Source of the DNA: Bdellovibrionales bacterium | GTDB taxonomy: Bacteria > Bdellovibrionota > Bdellovibrionia > Bdellovibrionales > UBA1609 | Direction: 5' to 3' | Length of the DNA stretch: 64,000 nucleotides | NCBI GenBank assembly: GCA_016714165.1 | Contig: JADJNU010000001.1 | Span: forward strand, 2,232,001 to 2,296,000 | In this document: positions 26,749-35,285 of the stretch, piece after piece | Numbering within the stretch: position 1 is the stretch's first letter | Layout: each line of letters opens with the position of its first letter | The notes under the pieces: model-generated | Told to the model about the DNA's origin: nothing | What the model saw: only the letters and a program-made list of their open reading frames with translations | Database searches by the model: none | Translations under genes and position numbers: made by a program

Positions 26749-27195
26749 CTAGTTGGATCTCTTTATTCTCGTGCGATTTGCCCTCTTTGCCCTCTTTGCC
26801 CTCTTTGCTTTCTTTGCTTTCTTTGCTTTCTTTGTCTTGGGCACAACCCCGAATAAGGGATCTCTTGCTGCAATTCTCGCCGCCAAACGAAGTGCACGCT
26901 CCTCAAAATGAAAATCGGTCGCAGGCAAAAAAAGCCACTTTTTTAGAATCTTGTGTTTCTCCAAAAAAGGATACTGGTTCAGCAGATCAGTATGAGATTG
27001 AAGCTCAGTTGGGAGAAGAATTCCATTCCAGACTTCATCCGTGTGGTTCTCCGAAAGAACAGCGACAATCTTCCCATCTAAATAAGCTGCCAGGCTGCCA
27101 AACATCCGCTTTTTGATGAAAGTCAGGTCCGAAGCGAAAGATTCAAAAAACCATTCTGTTTCAAAATGCTTGGCCAATCCTACTCCCTCAATCAC
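26749..27195 (-). CDS. TfoX N-terminal-like protein with Lys/Arg-Ala repeat tail
   Basis: The 148-residue protein starts at GTG with CGAGG upstream. KKRMFGSLAAYLDGKIVAVLS and WNGILLPTE recall the TfoX/Sxy N-terminal domain, a small alpha/beta fold; that assignment is tentative. The last ~25 residues are a basic low-complexity tail, KKA then KRA repeated, encoded by a 9-base tandem repeat. Such tails occur in histone H1-like and nucleic-acid-binding proteins, so a DNA or RNA contact is possible. Confidence 0.55.
   Translation of the reverse strand: MIEGVGLAKHFETEWFFESFASDLTFIKKRMFGSLAAYLDGKIVAVLSENHTDEVWNGILLPTELQSHTDLLNQYPFLEKHKILKKWLFLPATDFHFEERALRLAARIAARDPLFGVVPKTKKAKKAKKAKRAKRAKRANRTRIKRSN
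26777..26830. repeat. 9-base tandem repeat, six copies
   Basis: Three copies of TTTGCCCTC are followed by three of TTTGCTTTC. On the minus strand they encode the Lys/Arg-Ala tail of the preceding protein. Copy-number change would keep the frame, so the tail length could vary between strains. Confidence 0.9.
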
Positions 27196-27215
27196 TGAAG
27201 CCTCGACGCCCAGGT

Positions 27216-27593
27216 TTACTTCGTGATCCGACCATTTTTACGGATGTGCTCAGATTCAATTTGTAAAATTGAGGCTGCGAGAACCCCCGTAAAGCATACG
27301 AAAATAACTGTTCCTGTTAACATCATAAATAAGGAAACAACTCGACCTGCGGTTGTGACTGAAGCGATATCGCCCAAGCCTACACCCGTCATGACAGTCA
27401 CCGTATAATAGAACGAATCAAAAAATGTTAAAACGCCTGGATTCCTGTCAACTTCGATAAAATAGAAAGCAGCGGCAAAGCCAATTTGAAGTGTTATCGA
27501 AAGACTCGCCAGATAGATAAAAACAGGCCTTCCTAGACTCAGAACAAAGGATTTACTGAAATTCCACATTAATTTGTGATGTCTATGGAGCAT
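27216..27593 (-). CDS. Ion channel-like protein (two-transmembrane K+ channel fold)
   Basis: A 125-residue protein with two hydrophobic helices flanking a pore-loop: SFYYTVTVMTGVGLGDIASVTTAG then a second helix. The filter reads TGVGLGD where K+ channels usually have TVGYGD, so ion selectivity is uncertain. There is no cytoplasmic RCK domain. No good ribosome site lies before ATG 27593; ATG 27569 is an alternative. Confidence 0.75.
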   Translation of the reverse strand: MLHRHHKLMWNFSKSFVLSLGRPVFIYLASLSITLQIGFAAAFYFIEVDRNPGVLTFFDSFYYTVTVMTGVGLGDIASVTTAGRVVSLFMMLTGTVIFVCFTGVLAASILQIESEHIRKNGRITK

Positions 27594-27742
27594 CTAAGTA
27601 AAATATTGGAGTGAATTGGCTTTGGCAAGCTGAGGCTAGGCATTTCGCCTAAAATCTCTAAAAGTTAAAGATTGAACATATCTGTCTCCCAGAGACATCG
27701 AATCAAATTGATTTTTGTGTGATCTAAGGGGAGGATTTTGAA

Positions 27743-30700
27743 ATGAATACCCTTTTCTTAAAAAAACTTACCTTATTCACTGCTTTTTTCTTTTCCATTT
27801 TTGGTGGAGCCCAGGCTCTCGGTAAAATGAATTATCAGAGCCTCATCACAAAAGTTGAACAGCTCATCAGTGAGCAGAAACTTCAAGCCGCCCTTGATGT
27901 TTTAAAGAGCGAAGGTCAACGGATCAAGGAACCCCTTGATCAAGCGCGAGTCCTCACAAAAGTCGTGCAACTTGAGACAGGTTTGCACGATTACGAAACC
28001 GCAATCAAAAATTTTAGGTCTAAGCCATGGCCTAAGGATCCCAGAGCTTTGGTACTTCTCAATGTTTTCAATGCTTATTCGCTCCAGTACTACGCACAAG
28101 CCTACTCCTGGGAAATCCGACAGCGCACAAAGATTCAAACGGCGGCAGCAAAGGACCTCAAATCCTGGACGATTGAAGAAATGTACTTTGAGGCTATTCA
28201 AGGCCTAAATTCTGCTTGGAGCAATCGCAAGGAATTGGGTGTTCTTCCTAAGACTGAGTTGAATGACTACATTGCGGCCAATACCTACCCTCCTGGAATC
28301 CGAGATACCTTTCGGGATACTCTGACTCATTTGTTCGTCGAGATTCTGAACGACTCAGCCGGTTGGACGCCTGAACAATCCAATGAAATTCACCGTCTCA
28401 ACTTGTCCGGCCTGATGTTGGGGAAATTTTCTGAGGAGCCTTCATTAACAAGTTTAAAGATCCACCCTCTGCAAAAGGTTGCCTTTATCCTCCACGACCT
28501 CAAGAGTTGGCATATGACTCAAAAAAATGCGGGTGCGGCGCTTGATGCCCAACTCGAACTCCTCAAAATACTGTACTCCAGGTTTTCTGAGTCCGAGGAT
28601 AAGGCCGCTATTATCAAGCACCTCGATACCCTGCTTGCGCAAAATCAGAATACGCCATGGTATTCTATGGGTTCTGGAGTTCTCTCTGAGTTTTGGGAAC
28701 AATTTGACGATCCCTATGCCCTCTTGAAGGCAAAGAACATTGCTGAGGTGGGAGCAAAAAGATTTCCCTCGTCAGAGGGAGCAAAACTCTGCCGAGATAT
28801 TATAAATAGAATCAAGAGTCCCAGTCTGGAAATGAATGCCATGCGCGTCGATGGCGTAGGACGGAGATCCATTGGGGTACTGTATAAAAATTTGACTCGA
28901 TTGCACTTCTTTTCCTTTCGCTATGACATCAAAAATTTCATGATGGCGAACAGGGATTACAACCATTATCCTGACTACCGGGAACTCGAAGTACTTCGAA
29001 CAAAGGTACCAACAAAGACCTGGTCCGTTGATATTCCAAGCACGACAGATTTCCGCGTACACAAGGCCTTCGTCACTCCGCCGAACCACGAACCTGGATT
29101 CTATATCGTGGCTGTTTCTATGAATTCCACGCTCGAAAAGAGTTCGAATATTGTCCGCGGGAGTATGATGGTTTTTGGTGATCTGGTACTTGCCAATCGA
29201 TCCAAAAATGGATCGGTTGACTTCGAAGTTTACGACGGAGCCACGGGCACACCCGTAAAAGAGGTTGAAATTGAAGTCCTCAAATTCCTATACACCAAAC
29301 CTTCGGAACTGGCTGAAAAAATAACAACTGACGCACTCGGAAAATCCACTTTCAAATGGACGCAGGCACCTAACTCTTCTGGTCAGTTTGTTGCTTTTGC
29401 TAGAAAAAAGGGTCAAATGACCTTTCAGGAATTTTCATCCTACAGCTTTGCCGCTGATGACAAGCCTGCTTCTGCGCGCAGCATGATCTATTCAGATAGA
29501 TCCATCTATCGCCCACTACAGAAGATCAACTGGAAGGCCGTCTTTTACGCTCCTCTCGAAGGTCCCGGTAAGTTTAAGACTCTCTCCAAAACGCAGCAGG
29601 AAGTCAGTCTTTACGACCTCAACGGACAAGTTGTGAGCACTCAAAAAATCATGACCGATGAATTTGGATCAGCTTGGGGCCAATTCGAAATCCCTGTTGG
29701 AAGGGCTCTCGGGAGATGGAGCATCCATGCGGGCAGCGACAATCAATACGTCCAAGTCGAAGAATACAAACGACCAAGTTTTGAACTCTCCTGGAAACCT
29801 CAGACAAAGCCGCTGCGCCTCAACCAAAATGCTGAAATCATCGGCGAAGCAAAATATTATTTTGGGTCACCTCTGACTTCAGGAAGGGCGCGCTACACTG
29901 TCGAGCGCAACATTGTTTTCCCATGGTGGTGTTTTCTTGGCTATTGGGATTTTGGAAATCTTCAAAGAGCTCAAGTCATTTCAACCGGAGAAACAACCGT
30001 TCAATCCGATGGCACATTCAAAATTGGCTTCTTTCCGAGAGCAGATAAAAGGCTCAAGGCTGGCGCAAGCGAGGTAAAGTACACTTACGAGATAAATGCC
30101 GAAGTGATTGACGACGGTGGAGAAACACGCACAAGCGTGAACTCAGTAACCCTGGGATTGCAGACCATCGAAGCCCATCTCGATCTCAAGAGTCAATTTG
30201 TCCTCTCAGGCGAAGATGCTGAAATCACACTTCGACGTAGATTTTTGTCTGGAGACCCGGCACCAGGAACTGGCAACTGGAAATTGGTCCATTTGGCAGA
30301 GCCAAAATCGGCAGTCATGCCGGCAGATCTGCCTGCTCCATCTTATATAAAAAAGTTGAAACCGGCTGGTCTCTATTTACCCGACGACGACAAACAGTCT
30401 CGATGGTCACCGACTTACAACTGGGCGCTTGTCGTTCGGGATTGGCCGCAGAAGGATTTTGTCAAGACGGCATTGGTTACAACAGACAAGGCGGGTGAAG
30501 CAAAAATTCTTCTTCCGCCTTTAAAAGGGGGGGCCTATCGTTTGATTTATGAAACGAAGGACTCCTACGGCACAATCTTTACGACGCAAACCGAATTTTT
30601 AGTCGCCAATAATTCTTATCGTCCAGCACTGCCAGGCTTACTGTTGATAAATAAGACAGAAGCCAAAGTCGGAGAAGAAGTCTCGATCTGGTCTCCGACT

Positions 30701-33700
30701 GGTCTTAAGAATCAAACACTCATACTGGATGTGTTTCAAGATGGAGTCGTCAAAGAATCTCGACGACTCAATTCAAGCAAGGACAATCTTTTGATGAACT
30801 GGAAGATCACTGAAGACCAGCGCGGTGGAGTGGGATTTGTTCTGCGGCTCATCAACGACTATCAAAGCTTAATTTTTTCCCAAAATATTTTTGTACCCTG
30901 GGACAACAAAGAGATAAATCTGGAATATTCTAGATTTCGAGAGAAACTCACACCTGGTCAAAGTGAAACCTGGTCCCTCAGGCTCAGGGGTCCAAAGAAA
31001 GAAAAACAGAGAGCCGGTTCAGTTCAGCTCCTCGCCTACATGTACGATCGGAGTCTCGATCAACTGAGTCCTCATTATTCACACAACTTCCTTTCCATTT
31101 ATCCGACTCGCTTTGCAAGTAATTCTCCCGATATCGCGCTAGGAAATGGGCAAAATGCTTATTTTGAATCGAATTATTATTTTCCCACTGAATTTTCGCA
31201 ATTGCAGAATGACCATGCGATTTTTATGCAAAACTATGCCATTGGGGGCCCCGGCCGACGAGGAGGGGGCAACATGGCATTTTCATTGGAAAAGATGATG
31301 ACGCCCGCTGCGGCCCCTGCAGACGAATCAAAAAGCCCAAAGGGAGGCTCGGCTTCCCTTTTCGCTAATAAGTCCGAATCCAGTAGGGATGAAATCCCCT
31401 CTGAGTCAAATCAGTCAGTCCCTCAGACTCCTAAGCAAAACCCCACAGTCAAGTCCGTCGAGCAGCCCAATAAAATTCGTAGCAACTTCTCGGAGACTGC
31501 CTTCTTTCAACCCAACCTGAAAAATGACGCCAACGGTATGATCGAAATTAAATTTCAGGTGCCTGACTCGGTCACTTCATGGACTTTGTGGCTTCAAGGA
31601 ATAACCCAGGATTTAATGGGATTGACTGCAAGCAAACAATTGGAAACTATCAAAGAGCTCATCGTTCGGCCCTATCTTCCGCGTTTTTTACGGGAAGGTG
31701 ACAATGCCAATTTGCGATTTGTGGTAAATAACACTTCAGACAAGGAAATCTCAGGGCAACTCGACATTGGACTCCTGGGAGAGGATCAAAAATCAGATGC
31801 CTCAGGACGTTACAATCTCAAGAAAGCTGAGCTGACTGCTCCCTTTGCAATCCCGGCCAAAAGATCATTTATTCATACGATCAGCTTGAATGTCCCTACA
31901 GGTCTTGGAACTCTCTATGTCAAAGCAACTGCTCAATCCAAAGGTCAATCCGACGGCGAGCTTAGAAGTCTGCCCATATTGCCAGGTCGTTTTCACTTAG
32001 CCCAGTCCAAATTTATCACGCTCAAAGATCGTGAGCCTCATCATCTCGAATTTCAGGATCTCTTGACCAAGAAAGATAAGACGCTCCTTAACGAAAAGAT
32101 GACTGTTCAAATTGATGCGCAGTTGTTCTATTCTATGCTTTCATCTCTTCCTTATTTAATGAAATCTCCCTACGAGTGTATCGAGCAAACATTAAATCAA
32201 TTCATCTCTTCTGGAATCATGACCTCTCTTTTTCACAAGTATCCATCGGTAGAGAAGATGGCCAGAGAAATGTCTGCGCGGAAAACTCAATTTGAGGACT
32301 TCAGCGCCGCTGATCCAAACCAACGCATGTCGCTCGAAGAAACTCCTTGGCTTAACGAAGCAAAGGGAGGGGCGAATGCGGCAGATGATTTAATCAATGT
32401 TCTGGACTCCCGGATTGCCGATAAAAATCGCAAGTTGGCTCTCCAGAAGCTTGAAAAATGGCAAACCACACTTGGAGGCTTTCCCTGGTTTCCCGGCGGA
32501 CCTCCATCTCCTTATATCACGCTCTACGTTGTCTATGGCTTTTCAAAAGCAATGGAATTCGGTGTTGAAGTTCCCAAAGTCATGATGGAAAGGGCCTGGG
32601 GTTATTTGCACAAACACTATCTTGATGAAATTGTTCGCAAATGCATGTCACACAATGGCTGTTGGGAAACAATTACATTTTTAAATTATATTTTATCTAA
32701 CTATCCCGATAACGGCTCGGGGACGAGCATTTTTACTGCGGCAGAACGAAAGGCAATGCTGGATTTTAGCTTTAAACATTGGAAACTCCACTCTCCCTAT
32801 TTAAAGGGCTATTTGGCTCTGACCTTACAAAGGATCAACCGTACGCAAGATGCCAAGCTAGTTTGGGACAGTGTTATGGACTCTGCGAAGTTCAATCCTG
32901 ACGAGGGAACCCATTGGGCACGTGAAGACCGCAGTTGGCTCTGGTACAATGACACGATTGAAACTCATGCCTTTGCTTTAAGAACTCTCATGGAGTTGCG
33001 GTCTGAGGACAGCAAACGTGATGGGATCGTGCAATGGCTTTTCTTGAACAAAAAGCTCAATCATTGGCATTCAACACGCGCAACCTCCGAAGTCCTTTAC
33101 TCGCTTGCTCACTATCTCACAAAAACCAATCAAATGGGTCAGAGAGAGGCTGTAACAGTTAAGCTTGGAAGCGAAAAACCTATCGAAATGGAATTTTCTC
33201 CTGATAGATATTTGGGAAAGGCAAATCAGATTGTCTATGAGGGCGAAAAAGTGAATTCGAATCTTATGCCAATTAGAGTTCAAAAATCCACCTCCGGGCT
33301 TATGTTTGCATCGGCCAACTGGCAATATTCAACAGAAGAGCTCCCCAAAGAAAGTAAAGGTGATTTCTTAAATCTAAGCCGAAAATTCTTTTTGCGAGAC
33401 AAGTCAAAAAAAGAAGTCGCCCTGAGGCCAATAGAGGAGGGCACGCAAATTTCAGTTGGAGACGAGATTGAAGTACACATTTCCTTGAGATCAAAACATC
33501 CGGTCGGTTACGTACATTTGCGAGATCCTCGTGGTGCTGGATTTGAGCCCACTGACACAACCTCGAAACACAAATGGGATTTGGGAATCTACTGGTACGA
33601 GGAAGTTCGAGACAATGTGACGAATTTCTTTTTTGAACAGCTCCCACAAGGTGAATATAACTTTAAATATCGCCTTCGTGCTGCAACAGCAGGAGAATTT

Positions 33701-33793
33701 AAAGTGAGCCCTGCGACGATTCAACCAATGTATGCGCCTGAGTTTGCCGCCTATTCAGCGGGAGTTCGCCTAAAGATTAGGGGTACGCACTAG
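27743..33793 (+). CDS. Alpha-2-macroglobulin family protein with thioester
   Basis: A 2,016-residue exported protein with signal peptide ending AQA and GGGGAGGA before the ATG. Residues ~25-330 are helical with repeat-like character. From ~430 come macroglobulin (MG) domains; YSDRSIYRPLQKINWKAVFY at ~580 is the MG2 signature. A Ser/Pro-rich low-complexity stretch at ~1200-1250 precedes the conserved SFSETAFFQPNL and DSVTSWTLW region. The thioester motif CIEQ is at C1479, followed by the alpha-toroid thioester domain and a C-terminal MG10-like end. Bacterial alpha-2-macroglobulins trap proteases in the envelope. Unlike most, it has no lipobox, so it is probably soluble in the periplasm or secreted. 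Confidence 0.9.
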   Translation: MNTLFLKKLTLFTAFFFSIFGGAQALGKMNYQSLITKVEQLISEQKLQAALDVLKSEGQRIKEPLDQARVLTKVVQLETGLHDYETAIKNFRSKPWPKDPRALVLLNVFNAYSLQYYAQAYSWEIRQRTKIQTAAAKDLKSWTIEEMYFEAIQGLNSAWSNRKELGVLPKTELNDYIAANTYPPGIRDTFRDTLTHLFVEILNDSAGWTPEQSNEIHRLNLSGLMLGKFSEEPSLTSLKIHPLQKVAFILHDLKSWHMTQKNAGAALDAQLELLKILYSRFSESEDKAAIIKHLDTLLAQNQNTPWYSMGSGVLSEFWEQFDDPYALLKAKNIAEVGAKRFPSSEGAKLCRDIINRIKSPSLEMNAMRVDGVGRRSIGVLYKNLTRLHFFSFRYDIKNFMMANRDYNHYPDYRELEVLRTKVPTKTWSVDIPSTTDFRVHKAFVTPPNHEPGFYIVAVSMNSTLEKSSNIVRGSMMVFGDLVLANRSKNGSVDFEVYDGATGTPVKEVEIEVLKFLYTKPSELAEKITTDALGKSTFKWTQAPNSSGQFVAFARKKGQMTFQEFSSYSFAADDKPASARSMIYSDRSIYRPLQKINWKAVFYAPLEGPGKFKTLSKTQQEVSLYDLNGQVVSTQKIMTDEFGSAWGQFEIPVGRALGRWSIHAGSDNQYVQVEEYKRPSFELSWKPQTKPLRLNQNAEIIGEAKYYFGSPLTSGRARYTVERNIVFPWWCFLGYWDFGNLQRAQVISTGETTVQSDGTFKIGFFPRADKRLKAGASEVKYTYEINAEVIDDGGETRTSVNSVTLGLQTIEAHLDLKSQFVLSGEDAEITLRRRFLSGDPAPGTGNWKLVHLAEPKSAVMPADLPAPSYIKKLKPAGLYLPDDDKQSRWSPTYNWALVVRDWPQKDFVKTALVTTDKAGEAKILLPPLKGGAYRLIYETKDSYGTIFTTQTEFLVANNSYRPALPGLLLINKTEAKVGEEVSIWSPTGLKNQTLILDVFQDGVVKESRRLNSSKDNLLMNWKITEDQRGGVGFVLRLINDYQSLIFSQNIFVPWDNKEINLEYSRFREKLTPGQSETWSLRLRGPKKEKQRAGSVQLLAYMYDRSLDQLSPHYSHNFLSIYPTRFASNSPDIALGNGQNAYFESNYYFPTEFSQLQNDHAIFMQNYAIGGPGRRGGGNMAFSLEKMMTPAAAPADESKSPKGGSASLFANKSESSRDEIPSESNQSVPQTPKQNPTVKSVEQPNKIRSNFSETAFFQPNLKNDANGMIEIKFQVPDSVTSWTLWLQGITQDLMGLTASKQLETIKELIVRPYLPRFLREGDNANLRFVVNNTSDKEISGQLDIGLLGEDQKSDASGRYNLKKAELTAPFAIPAKRSFIHTISLNVPTGLGTLYVKATAQSKGQSDGELRSLPILPGRFHLAQSKFITLKDREPHHLEFQDLLTKKDKTLLNEKMTVQIDAQLFYSMLSSLPYLMKSPYECIEQTLNQFISSGIMTSLFHKYPSVEKMAREMSARKTQFEDFSAADPNQRMSLEETPWLNEAKGGANAADDLINVLDSRIADKNRKLALQKLEKWQTTLGGFPWFPGGPPSPYITLYVVYGFSKAMEFGVEVPKVMMERAWGYLHKHYLDEIVRKCMSHNGCWETITFLNYILSNYPDNGSGTSIFTAAERKAMLDFSFKHWKLHSPYLKGYLALTLQRINRTQDAKLVWDSVMDSAKFNPDEGTHWAREDRSWLWYNDTIETHAFALRTLMELRSEDSKRDGIVQWLFLNKKLNHWHSTRATSEVLYSLAHYLTKTNQMGQREAVTVKLGSEKPIEMEFSPDRYLGKANQIVYEGEKVNSNLMPIRVQKSTSGLMFASANWQYSTEELPKESKGDFLNLSRKFFLRDKSKKEVALRPIEEGTQISVGDEIEVHISLRSKHPVGYVHLRDPRGAGFEPTDTTSKHKWDLGIYWYEEVRDNVTNFFFEQLPQGEYNFKYRLRAATAGEFKVSPATIQPMYAPEFAAYSAGVRLKIRGTH

Positions 33794-34146
33794 GTATTTG
33801 CTAATGGCTATAACAACAGCTCTGAGATTTGGCTGATGGTTTCTTGGTGGGATTTTCCAAATCAATGCAGATTTTTTTCTCCCTATCAAGGCGAGATTCG
33901 TCACACAAACAAATGCAAATATGAATATGTTCTGTGGTCGGAATTTAAACGGTCACGATAAACCCTAATTCAGAAATTAATCTGAATCTGTCTCAAATCA
34001 ACATGATAAGTGAATTTATTACCAACACAGGATAAGCATCCAAATTTATCAGAAGAATAAATACAAAAGACCAGCAAGCACTTGAGAGATTTGCGAATCC
34101 CATGTGATCTTATCAATACATAAAAATATAAAAGGGGGAATCCTAT
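33794..34146. other. Non-coding gap after the first alpha-2-macroglobulin gene
   Basis: This 353-base AT-rich gap holds no convincing gene. A GATTTGG/CCAAATC pair about 24 bases apart near 33820-33860, followed by a T-run, could be a weak terminator. The promoter of the DUF4087 gene should lie in the last 100 bases, and AAAGGGGGA just before 34147 is its ribosome site. Confidence 0.4.
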
Positions 34147-34497
34147 ATGAGAAACTTAATCATGGTATCCTTGCTTGCTTTTTTTGCCAGTTCGGCCTTA
34201 GGCGAAACAAGATGTGGTTGGATTGACAACCCGACCCCAGGAAACTTTTGGCTCACTGACAAAGATGGGGAGTGGATTATTGGTGTGCAGGGCGGATATC
34301 AGGCAGAGGGCATTGAGGCCATTGAATTTCCTCCTGATACTCAGTATGTAAATATGAACGGTAATTACGGATATTTCTGTGGATGCATCTCCGGTCAAAG
34401 CGATAGAGAGACAATGAGAATCCTCAGCATCAGTAAATCAAAGGCAAAGCTCCTAAAGGACTGCTTAAAAGACGAGAATGTTCCAAAGCCAAAATAA
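34147..34497 (+). CDS. DUF4087 exported protein
   Basis: A 116-residue protein with signal peptide ending SALG. RCGWIDNPTPGNFWLTDKDGEW and NGNYGYFCGC are diagnostic of DUF4087. Four cysteines suggest two disulfides in the periplasm. GGGGGA lies at the proper distance before ATG. The family's function is unknown. A strong hairpin follows directly after the stop codon, so it is probably monocistronic. Confidence 0.8.
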   Translation: MRNLIMVSLLAFFASSALGETRCGWIDNPTPGNFWLTDKDGEWIIGVQGGYQAEGIEAIEFPPDTQYVNMNGNYGYFCGCISGQSDRETMRILSISKSKAKLLKDCLKDENVPKPK

Positions 34498-34536
34498 GTG
34501 ATCGCCGTGCGATCACCTTTGTCTAGTTTTGTTTTT
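34498..34536 (+). terminator. Hairpin terminator after the DUF4087 gene
   Basis: GTGATCGC and GCGATCAC (34498-34505 and 34509-34516) form a perfect 8-bp stem with a three-base loop, starting right after the TAA; a T-rich tail with a TTTTTT run follows. This fits an intrinsic terminator. Confidence 0.75.
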
Positions 34537-34616
34537 TCCCCGTTCGAGGCCACTTCAAGAATAGAGATAACTTTGTTTACGCCGAAAAGTCATATTGATA
34601 TCGGGGGCATGCGAAA

Positions 34617-35285
34617 GTGAATTTACTATTGGTCGAAGACGACCCCGTTCTCGCACGGGGAATTCAAATAAATCTAGAAACTGAAGGGTACCAAGTTTTT
34701 CTGGCAAATAGCCTCAGAACAGCTTTTGCCACTAACGAAAATGAGAAACTTTCGTTGGTTCTTCTGGACCTCGGTCTCGGTGACGGAAGCGGAATAGAGT
34801 TTTTAATCAAAGTAAGGGAGTCCCAGTCCCGCCTTCCAATTATCATCTTAACAGCCAAGACTGATGAGGACAGTGTCGTTGAGGCTCTTCAGAGGGGAGC
34901 CAATGATTATATGAAGAAGCCATTTGGAAACAAGGAGCTAATTGCAAGAATAAAAGCAGTGCTTCGAGAGCCGCAAATGAGAGAAACTCAAACTAGATTT
35001 GGAGAACTTCTCCTTCTTATCGACCAAAGAATCGTCATGCACAAAGGAAAGCCCGTCGAAATGAATCGCCGGGAATTTGATATCCTGCTTCTTTTGGTTC
35101 AAAGGGCAAACACAATTGTATCTCGAGAGAATATTCTGCAACTCCTTGATAAGGATGGTGAAATCTTCGACCGGACAATTGATTCGCATGTGAGCCACCT
35201 GAGGTCAAAATTTCGAAGTTCGGAAATCGCTGACTTGAAAATTTCCTCGGTCTATGGCGTCGGTTATCGGCTGGAGAGGGTGTGA
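34617..35285 (+). CDS. OmpR-family response regulator
   Basis: A 222-residue two-domain regulator. The receiver has acidic residues in LVEDDP, phospho-acceptor D51 in LVLLDLGLGDG, a Thr in IILTAKT and Lys in YMKKPFG. The C-terminal winged helix has FDRTIDSHVSHLRSKFR and SVYGVGYRLE, as in OmpR/PhoB/QseB regulators. Start is GTG. The final TGA overlaps the kinase start (GTGA), so the two form a coupled pair. Confidence 0.9.
   Translation: MNLLLVEDDPVLARGIQINLETEGYQVFLANSLRTAFATNENEKLSLVLLDLGLGDGSGIEFLIKVRESQSRLPIIILTAKTDEDSVVEALQRGANDYMKKPFGNKELIARIKAVLREPQMRETQTRFGELLLLIDQRIVMHKGKPVEMNRREFDILLLLVQRANTIVSRENILQLLDKDGEIFDRTIDSHVSHLRSKFRSSEIADLKISSVYGVGYRLERV

Noticed and set aside
26778..27116. 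Plus-strand 112-codon frame opening with a Pro-Ser-Leu repeat
   Set aside because: It is the antisense reading of the 9-base repeat and the TfoX-like gene; the minus frame has a better start site and a folded domain.
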